Assembly (NCBI GenBank): GCA_015233285.1 | Contig: JADFYA010000084.1 | Span: 1-11,574 of the forward strand | DNA length: 11,574 nucleotides | Reading direction: 5' to 3' | From: Deltaproteobacteria bacterium | GTDB lineage: Bacteria > Desulfobacterota > JADFXK01 | Shown: piece after piece, positions 6,073 through 11,574 of the stretch | Layout of the letters: each line of letters starts with the position of its first letter | Position numbering within the stretch: the stretch's first letter is position 1 | Notes under the pieces: generated by a model | Seen by the model: only the letters and a program-made list of their open reading frames with translations | The model's database searches: none | What the model was told of the DNA's origin: nothing | Translations under genes and position numbers: made by a program

Positions 6073-9000
6073 ATGGCTAAGTTTTTTATTCATCGTCCCG
6101 TCTTTGCCATGGTCATTTCTCTGGTCATCCTGATCGCCGGCGGGCTAAGCCTGACGGGGCTGCCCATCGCCCAATACCCCCAGATCACGCCTCCCACCGT
6201 GTCGGTGTCAATAAATTACCCAGGGGCAAATGCCGAAACCGTGGAACAGTCAATTGCCACCCCGGTCGAGCAGGCGGTCAACGGGGCGGAGAACATGATC
6301 TATTTTACATCCAAAAGCTCCAACGACGGCCAGTATTCACTCACCTGCACCTTTAAAGTCGGCACCAATCTCGACATCGCCAACGTGGACATCAACAACC
6401 GGGTCAACAAAGCCTCATCCTCTCTGCCTCCCGATGCCGTGTCCTCCGGCATATCCGTTAATAAACAGTCACCAGATATGCTCATGGTCATCAGCATTCT
6501 CTCTCCGGATAATACCTATGACGACCTTTTTCTGAGCAACTATGCCTCGATTAACATTGTGGATGCCGTGGCCCGGACCCCTGGAGTGGGCAGCACCCAG
6601 ATCATCGGCCAGCGCGACTACTCCATGCGGCTATGGGTTCGCCCCGACAAGCTGACGAAGCTTGGTTTGACGGGTAGCGACCTGGTCAATGTGATTAGAG
6701 AGCAAAATGTCCTGGCTCCGGCCGGATCGATTGGGCAGCCGCCGGCCAAAGCCGGGACTGAATTCCAGTATACCGTTAATGTTCAAGGCCGGTTAACCAC
6801 CGCGGAAGAATTTTCCAATATGGTTGTCCGGACTCTCCCGGATGGATCGGTCCTGCGGATTAAAGACCTGGCCAGAACCGAAATGGCGGCCAAGACCTAT
6901 ACCAGTTACGGCCGGTTGAACGGGGTTCCGGCTACCCTGATTATCGTCTATCAGTTGCCGGGCGCCAATGCCATTGACACGGCCAACAGCCTGACCAAAT
7001 TAATGAGCCAACTCAGCTCTAATTTTCCGCCGGGGTTGAAGTATGAGATTTCCTTCGACACGACTAAGTTTGTCCGGGCCGCGATCGAGGAAGTCATCCA
7101 TGCTCTCTGGGACGCCATCATCTTAGTCTTGATAGTCGTCTTTATCTTTCTGGGGAACTTTCGGGCGACCATTATCCCCATGCTGGCCGTGCCTGTGTCC
7201 CTAGTCGGTACATTTGCCGCGTTCGTGCCCCTGGGCTTTTCCATCAACACCTTGACCTTGTTCGGGATCGTGCTGGCTGTGGGGATTGTGGTGGACGACG
7301 CCATCGTGGTGGTGGAGGCGGTGGAACATCATATCGAACATGGTTTGACACCATTGGCGGCCACGGAAAAGGCCATGGAAGAAGTGTCCGGTCCGGTCAT
7401 CGCCGTGGCCCTGGTCTTGTGTGCCGTGTTCGTCCCGGTCGCGTTTATGGGTGGGATTACCGGTCAACTGTATCGCCAGTTCGCTTTGACCCTGTCGATT
7501 TCGGTGATTTTGTCCGCTCTGGTGGCCCTGACTTTGACCCCGGCCTTGTGTCAAATGTTGCTTAGACCGCGGAAACAGATGCGGGGTCCGGTGGGGGCTT
7601 TTCTCCGTGGGTTTAATCACCTTTTTGACAAGACGACTAATGGCTACGGCAGGATGGTCCGGGGCTGTCTGCGCCACATGCTCTTTCCCTTGGTGGTCTT
7701 ACTTTGTTTCTGGGCGGCCACCGGAGGTTTTTTCAAAATGCTGCCCACGGGGTTTGTCCCGGATGAAGATCAGGGCTACTTTTTTGCGGCGGTCGCCTTG
7801 CCCGACGGCGCCTCCATGGAACGAACCGATGCCTTGACCAGGAAGTTGGAAAAGTATTTACAAGGCGTCTCAGGGGTGAAAGACGTCATGACCATGGGCG
7901 GGCTGAATATCCTGACCGGCGCCTATACCTCCAATAACGCCACCATGATCTGTTTGCTTAAACCGTGGGAGGAACGGAAAACTCCAGCCACCCAATTGGA
8001 CGCTATCGTAAATCAGGTGCGGCAAGAACTCAGCACATACCCCGAGGCCCTGATCTTCCCCTTCACTCCGCCGCCCATCTCAGGATTGGGGAATGCCGGC
8101 GGCTTCCAGTTCGAGTTGCAGGACCGCGGTGGCAGGCCGGCCTACCAACTGGCCGAGACGGCCGATAAATTCGCGGCAGAAGCAAGTAAACGGCCGGAGT
8201 TGATCGGCCTCTACTCCCAATTCCGGACCAACGTCCCCCAGATTAAGCTGGACCTGGACCGGGATAAGGTGAAAACGCTCGGTGTCCCGGTCAATTCCGT
8301 CTTTGAAAGCTTACAAATTTTTCTGGGTGGGCTGCAAGTGAACGATTTCAATCGATTTGGCCGAACCTATAAAGTCATGATTCAAGCTGAACCGGAGTTT
8401 CGGGTCAGCCCGGATAACATCGATCAGATCTACGTCCGGTCAAGTGATGCCACCATGGTTCCGTTAAGCACCATTACCAAGATTTCGTCCATGACCGGCC
8501 CGGATGTGATCCAGCGTTATAATATGTACCGGACGTCTGAAATCAGCGGAGCAGCCGCTCCCGGTTACAGCTCCGGACAGGCTCTGGATGCCATGGAGAA
8601 ACTGGCCAAGACCAATTTGCCCGAAGGGTACAGCGCGGAATGGACCGGGACGGCTTTTCAAGAAAGACAGGCCGGCGGGGCCCAGTCCCTTATCTTCGCC
8701 TTGGGTGTGGTTTTTGTTTTCTTGTTTCTGGCCGCCCAATACGAAAGCTGGGCCATTCCCCTGTCGGTCATGTTCGGCATTCCGCTGGGCGTGTTCGGGG
8801 CTTTCCTGTCCGTCTGGGGTCGGGGTTTAGTCAACAATGTCTATGTTCAAATCGGTCTGGTCATGCTTATCGGATTAGCCGCCAAGAATGCCATTCTGAT
8901 CGTCGAGTTTGCCAAAAACCAGTATGAGCAGGGCAAGCCTCTTAAGGACGCGGCCTTAGAAGGCGCCCGGATTCGCTTCCGGCCGATCTTGATGACTTCT

Positions 9001-9228
9001 TTTGCCTTTATTTTGGGCGTGATCCCGTTGGTCACCGCCAGCGGAGCGGGTTCGGCTTCCCGGCAGTCGCTGGGCACGGCCGTCTGCGGGGGGATGACCG
9101 CGGCGACGGTATTGGGTGTTTTCTTGATTCCGGTATTGTACGTAGTCGTGCAAGGACTGAGCGCCAAGGTCACCGGCAGTCCGGCCGCCAAAGTCAAGCC
9201 GCCCTTAGCCGAAGGAGAACACCGATGA
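6073..9228 (+). CDS. RND multidrug efflux permease, HAE1 family (AcrB/MexB-like)
   Basis: This 1051-residue inner-membrane pump is a proton antiporter that works as a trimer and expels hydrophobic or amphiphilic compounds. It has the standard two-fold layout: TM1 near residues 10-30, a first periplasmic loop (about 35-335), TM2-6 (about 340-495), TM7 (about 535-552), a second periplasmic loop (about 560-870) and TM8-12 (about 873-1027). The proton relay is intact: D408 and D409 in GIVVDDAIVVVE (TM4), K938 in GLAAKNAILIVEFAKN (TM10) and T975 in RPILMTSFAF (TM11). The N-terminal FFIHRPVFAMV and GLPIAQYPQITPP are hallmarks of the hydrophobic-amphiphilic group rather than the metal-ion (CusA) group. 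Exact substrates cannot be read from the sequence. The start ATG 6073 follows AAGAAGGGA (6054-6062), which lies within the end of the adaptor gene. The last 4 bases overlap the channel gene. Confidence 0.97.
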   Translation: MAKFFIHRPVFAMVISLVILIAGGLSLTGLPIAQYPQITPPTVSVSINYPGANAETVEQSIATPVEQAVNGAENMIYFTSKSSNDGQYSLTCTFKVGTNLDIANVDINNRVNKASSSLPPDAVSSGISVNKQSPDMLMVISILSPDNTYDDLFLSNYASINIVDAVARTPGVGSTQIIGQRDYSMRLWVRPDKLTKLGLTGSDLVNVIREQNVLAPAGSIGQPPAKAGTEFQYTVNVQGRLTTAEEFSNMVVRTLPDGSVLRIKDLARTEMAAKTYTSYGRLNGVPATLIIVYQLPGANAIDTANSLTKLMSQLSSNFPPGLKYEISFDTTKFVRAAIEEVIHALWDAIILVLIVVFIFLGNFRATIIPMLAVPVSLVGTFAAFVPLGFSINTLTLFGIVLAVGIVVDDAIVVVEAVEHHIEHGLTPLAATEKAMEEVSGPVIAVALVLCAVFVPVAFMGGITGQLYRQFALTLSISVILSALVALTLTPALCQMLLRPRKQMRGPVGAFLRGFNHLFDKTTNGYGRMVRGCLRHMLFPLVVLLCFWAATGGFFKMLPTGFVPDEDQGYFFAAVALPDGASMERTDALTRKLEKYLQGVSGVKDVMTMGGLNILTGAYTSNNATMICLLKPWEERKTPATQLDAIVNQVRQELSTYPEALIFPFTPPPISGLGNAGGFQFELQDRGGRPAYQLAETADKFAAEASKRPELIGLYSQFRTNVPQIKLDLDRDKVKTLGVPVNSVFESLQIFLGGLQVNDFNRFGRTYKVMIQAEPEFRVSPDNIDQIYVRSSDATMVPLSTITKISSMTGPDVIQRYNMYRTSEISGAAAPGYSSGQALDAMEKLAKTNLPEGYSAEWTGTAFQERQAGGAQSLIFALGVVFVFLFLAAQYESWAIPLSVMFGIPLGVFGAFLSVWGRGLVNNVYVQIGLVMLIGLAAKNAILIVEFAKNQYEQGKPLKDAALEGARIRFRPILMTSFAFILGVIPLVTASGAGSASRQSLGTAVCGGMTAATVLGVFLIPVLYVVVQGLSAKVTGSPAAKVKPPLAEGEHR

Positions 9229-10625
9229 AAAAGGCTTTAATTTTTTTGGCCAGTTGTTTGTTCCTGACCGGGTGCACCGTCGGGCCCGACTATAAACGTC
9301 CAGGTTATCCCATGCCGGAGGCTTTTCGCGGCGTAGGTCCCACCATTGCGTCGCAACCCGTGACGATGACTTTTGGGGAACTGAGGTGGTTTGAATTATT
9401 TAAGGACGATAAGCTCAAGGAGCTGATTCAGGCCGCTCTAAAAGCGAACTATGATGTCCGGATCGCTGTGGAGCGAATTTTGCAAGCCAGGGCCACGGTC
9501 GTTTCAACCCGGTCATCATTGTTCCCGGCCGTAACCTCCACTTATTATTATCAGTACCAGCGAGCTTCCGACGTGGGTTTAAGTCCATCTATCCCACCAC
9601 AGACGACAGACAACTTTGCTTACGGAAGTTTATCCTGGGAGCTTGACTTCTGGGGCCGCATCCGTCGGTCCACCGAGGCGGCGCGGGCGAATTTGTTCGC
9701 CTCCGAAGAGAACCGGAAAGCCGCCATCCAGTCTTTAGTCACCGATCTGGCCCAAGCTTATTTCGAGCTTCGGGAACTGGACTTGGAACTGGAGATTTCC
9801 AAGAGCACATTAGATTCCAGAATGAAATCCCTGCAACTGGTCAAAGCCAGACAACAGCGAGGCGTTGACACCATGCTGGCCGTGCGGCAGTCGGAGGGAT
9901 TGGTCTATGCGGCTGCGGCCACCATTCCCAACTTAGAAAGCCAAATCGAGCAAAAGGAAAATCAGATCTGCGTCTTGCTTGGGCGTAACCCCGGCCCCAT
10001 TGAACGCGGGAAACCTCTTACCGACCAGGGCCTGGTGGTGCGTGTTCCGGCCGGATTACCGTCATCGCTCCTGGAGCGGCGGCCTGACATCTTGGCCGCG
10101 GAGCAAAATTTGGTGGCCGCTAATGCCCAGGTGGGCGTGGCTAAGGCCGCCTTGTTTCCGACCATTAGTTTAACGGCCAGCGCCGGCTATGAAAGCACGG
10201 CCTTGTCTAATTTTATTTCCAACCCGGCCAGCACCTGGACGGTTGTCCCGAATTTGACCATGCCCATCTTCAATGCCGGGAAGCTCAGCGCCAATCTGAC
10301 TCTGGCGGAAGCAAAGAAACAAGAGGCCCTGTTACAGTATCAACAGACTATCCAGAAAGCCTTCAGTGAAGCCGCCAATACCCTGATCGGATATCGCAAG
10401 ATCGGCGAATATCGGATCCAACAAGAGTTGTATACCAAGACATTAGAGGATCAGACGCGGTTGTCGAGACTCCGTTATCGTGGCGGCGTCACCACCTACC
10501 TGGAATTGTTGGACTCTGAACGGCAATACTTTACCGCTGAAATTGCTCTGGCCCAGGTCAGGCGTGATGAACTTCTATCGGTGGTGTCTCTTTACAAGGC
10601 CCTGGGTGGCGGTTGGCAGGAATAG
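9225..10625 (+). CDS. Outer-membrane efflux channel lipoprotein (NodT/OprM-type, TolC superfamily)
   Basis: This 466-residue protein forms the trimeric duct that carries pump substrates across the periplasm and outer membrane. The signal peptide ends in the lipobox LTGC, with C17 acylated, and TVGPDYKRP after it is the usual start of mature OprM/NodT proteins. Two outer-membrane efflux protein repeats follow (about 60-250 and 270-460). Family signatures include LSWELDFWGRIRRSTEAARA, LLERRPDILAAEQNLVAANAQVGVAKAALFP and the C-terminal RLRYRGGVTTYLELLDSER. The start ATG 9225 has AAGGAG (9212-9217) 7 bases upstream, and the ATGA overlap with the pump stop implies translational coupling. It is the last gene of the efflux operon, with a hairpin and T run after it. 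Confidence 0.96.
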   Translation: MKKALIFLASCLFLTGCTVGPDYKRPGYPMPEAFRGVGPTIASQPVTMTFGELRWFELFKDDKLKELIQAALKANYDVRIAVERILQARATVVSTRSSLFPAVTSTYYYQYQRASDVGLSPSIPPQTTDNFAYGSLSWELDFWGRIRRSTEAARANLFASEENRKAAIQSLVTDLAQAYFELRELDLELEISKSTLDSRMKSLQLVKARQQRGVDTMLAVRQSEGLVYAAAATIPNLESQIEQKENQICVLLGRNPGPIERGKPLTDQGLVVRVPAGLPSSLLERRPDILAAEQNLVAANAQVGVAKAALFPTISLTASAGYESTALSNFISNPASTWTVVPNLTMPIFNAGKLSANLTLAEAKKQEALLQYQQTIQKAFSEAANTLIGYRKIGEYRIQQELYTKTLEDQTRLSRLRYRGGVTTYLELLDSERQYFTAEIALAQVRRDELLSVVSLYKALGGGWQE

Positions 10626-10638
10626 AGTTGCGTGTTAC

Positions 10639-10663
10639 GGGTTGGGTCTTTCTCAACCCTTTT
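10639..10663 (+). terminator. Rho-independent-type terminator after the efflux operon
   Basis: GGGTTG (10639-10644) pairs perfectly with CAACCC (10654-10659) around a 9-base loop, and four T residues follow directly (10660-10663). It sits 13 bases after the channel gene stop and before the ribosome binding site of the hemerythrin-like gene. The short T run suggests attenuation or partial read-through rather than a complete stop. Confidence 0.55.
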
Positions 10664-10672
10664 GAAGGATTC

Positions 10673-10679
10673 AAGGAGG
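10673..10679 (+). promoter_or_regulatory. Strong ribosome binding site that sets the hemerythrin-like gene start
   Basis: AAGGAGG (10673-10679) is close to a perfect anti-16S match and lies 6 bases before ATG 10686. It decides that start over the GTG at 10632, whose extra codons would run through the terminator hairpin. Confidence 0.8.
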
Positions 10680-10685
10680 TCCCAG

Positions 10686-11234
10686 ATGAAACCCAGAGCT
10701 CCGTTGATGATTGAGCACCGTCTTATTGAGAAGATGCTCGCTGTGGTGGAAAAAGAAGTTCTCCTCATGATGGACAATAAAGTAGCGGATTCCATTTTCA
10801 TTGACGCCGTGGTCGACTTCATCAGAACCTACGCCGACAGAGTGCATCACGGAAAAGAAGAAGAGATCATGTTCAGGTGTCTGGCCGCCAAAACAATGAA
10901 TACGGAAGATCAAATACAAATGCAGGAATTGATCGAAGAGCATAAAACCGCCAGGAAAATCGTCGGAGAATTGGTTCAGGCCAAAGAAGAGTATCTTCAA
11001 GGTCAGAGAGAAGCGCTGGACACCATTCTGGATCAGTTGACCTTCCTGATCAGGTTTTACCCCGAGCACATCCGAAAAGAGGATAAAGTGTTTTTCCCCA
11101 ATTCCGAGAAATATCTGACCCAGGCGGAGCAGGAGACGATGCTTCAGGAATTCTGGGAGTTTGACCGGAAGATGATCCACGAGAAATATCAATCGGTGGT
11201 TAAACAATGGCGCATTGGGTCCGGACTGGAATGA
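10686..11234 (+). CDS. Hemerythrin-like (HHE) domain protein
   Basis: This 182-residue, mostly helical cytoplasmic protein has the spacing of a four-helix hemerythrin-like fold. Candidate di-iron ligands are H11 (MIEHRLIE), H54/H55 and E58/E59 in ADRVHHGKEEEIMF, H86 in LIEEHKTAR, and H128 with E132/D133 in YPEHIRKEDKVFF. The HHGKEE and HIRKEDKVFFP blocks are typical of the HHE cation-binding family. Known members bind oxygen, nitric oxide or iron, or act in oxidative or nitrosative stress; which applies here cannot be told. A C-terminal extension (about 145-182) with an extra histidine, H165, continues past the usual core. The gene has its own ribosome binding site and a terminator-like hairpin upstream, so it may be read through from the efflux operon or have its own promoter, which I cannot identify. 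Confidence 0.88.
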   Translation: MKPRAPLMIEHRLIEKMLAVVEKEVLLMMDNKVADSIFIDAVVDFIRTYADRVHHGKEEEIMFRCLAAKTMNTEDQIQMQELIEEHKTARKIVGELVQAKEEYLQGQREALDTILDQLTFLIRFYPEHIRKEDKVFFPNSEKYLTQAEQETMLQEFWEFDRKMIHEKYQSVVKQWRIGSGLE

Positions 11235-11268
11235 TCAAGAGAGCCTTGGATCAATCAGAGATGTTTTT
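11232..11268 (+). terminator. Possible terminator hairpin after the hemerythrin-like gene
   Basis: TGATCAAG (11232-11239), which includes the stop codon, pairs with CTT plus GATCA (11245-11253) with a single bulged G and a 5-base loop. Five T residues (11264-11268) follow 10 bases after the stem, too far for a textbook terminator. A second candidate lies just downstream: TTCAATG (11280-11286) with CATTGAA (11301-11307), then seven T (11320-11326), again with a 12-base gap. Confidence 0.35.
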
Positions 11269-11574
11269 GACGGCCGTAATTCAATGTCATTGACTTAAGG
11301 CATTGAACGATCACGCTAATTTTTTTAAAATAGTTAATTCAAAATAAGCCCTGAAAGGGCGCACTATGTTAGCCCAGTGGCAACGCCCTGGGAAAACCGT
11401 ATGGTTACGTATCAGCAAAATGGTCAGGTGGTCGGCCAACCTCAAAGCCATTTCATTTGGAAGGGATATATAGCCACGGCTGAAGTACCGAATTGCCGGT
11501 GGTTTTATGTGACCATTGCACGGTATGTTGTATAGTCGCCGCCCCTACCCAGGGCGTTGCCGCTGGGCTAACCT
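11235..11574. other. Non-coding 3' end of the window (340 bp)
   Basis: No credible gene is visible. The first about 110 bases are AT-rich and hold two terminator-like hairpins. From about 11348 a compound palindromic element begins and reaches the window end. An in-frame stretch of 35 codons from ATG 11366 to TAG 11471-11473 starts just before one arm of that element, lacks a ribosome binding site and is unlikely to be a gene. Confidence 0.65.
11348..11574. repeat. Palindromic MITE/REP-like element with hairpin-forming inverted arms (probably incomplete at the right)
   Basis: The arm at 11368-11392 and the arm at 11548-11572 are reverse complements over 25 bases with one mismatch (T11378 against C-G at the matching place, a possible G-U). 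They enclose 155 bases. Each arm is itself a hairpin: CCCAG, one bulge, GGC, a 3-base loop (AAC or GTT), GCC, CTGGG. Outside the left arm is another hairpin, GCCCT-GAA-AGGGC (11348-11360). If the element is symmetric, its counterpart lies past base 11574. No transposase is present. The layout resembles dispersed palindromic repeats or non-autonomous mobile elements, and the GCCCTGAAAGGGC-plus-CCCAGG arm pattern is familiar to me from intergenic repeats of several bacterial phyla. That memory cannot be checked here. Confidence 0.6.

Noticed and set aside
7201..7677. 158-codon open frame on the minus strand inside the pump gene
   Set aside because: It is antisense to the well-conserved TM4-TM7 region of the permease, rich in Gln/His/Arg as expected of a shadow frame, with no family match.
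10632..10685. GTG start giving a 200-residue hemerythrin-like protein
   Set aside because: The extension translates the terminator hairpin and ribosome binding site region. The AAGGAGG before ATG 10686 fixes the start.
10671..11207. 178-codon open frame on the minus strand over the hemerythrin-like gene
   Set aside because: The plus strand encodes a recognisable HHE domain with a strong ribosome binding site; the minus frame shows no known motif.
11366..11473. 35-codon open frame in the terminal palindromic element
   Set aside because: Its first codons are the palindromic arm itself, there is no ribosome binding site, and the element explains the sequence better.
11348..11574. CRISPR array
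   Set aside because: There are only two arms, in inverted rather than direct orientation, and no regular spacers or cas genes.

Overview
The window reads as a chromosomal stretch of a Gram-negative bacterium. The evidence is a complete tripartite RND efflux operon with two predicted lipoproteins and an outer-membrane channel. Moderate GC, a soluble PAS/GAF histidine kinase, a hemerythrin-like protein and a bacterial SNF2 ATPase together suggest a deltaproteobacterial (Desulfobacterota-like) organism. That placement is inference from gene content and general look, not from a marker gene.

Layout, all genes on the + strand. (1) 2-2270: the 3' end of an SNF2-family helicase/translocase gene, followed after one base by a 607-residue protein I do not firmly recognise. 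Its C-terminal third resembles the helicase-associated XPB/Ssl2 N-terminal-like domain, so it may be the partner of the SNF2 motor. (2) 2271-2578: a gap with a possible weak terminator, an extended -10 promoter candidate and a leader able to fold into a branched or switchable structure. (3) 2579-4645: a soluble GAF-PAS-GAF-like histidine kinase. (4) 4646-4820: a gap with a perfect TATAAT box inside the arms of a small inverted repeat, plus short direct repeats. (5) 4821-10625: an adaptor - RND pump - outer-membrane factor operon of the AcrAB-TolC/MexAB-OprM type. The genes are 4 bp apart and then overlap by 4 bp. (6) 10639-10663: a hairpin followed by T residues. (7) 10686-11234: a hemerythrin-like protein with its own strong ribosome binding site. 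(8) 11235-11574: no convincing gene, but a compound palindromic element with near-identical 25-bp inverted arms that appears to run past the window end.

The efflux genes form one machine: the lipoprotein adaptor bridges the proton-driven pump in the inner membrane and the trimeric outer-membrane duct. No TetR/MarR-type repressor is present. The histidine kinase just upstream is the only regulatory gene in view, and it has no response regulator beside it, so any link to efflux control is speculative. The most unusual items are the SNF2/partner pair, the terminal palindromic element and the structured leader before the kinase.
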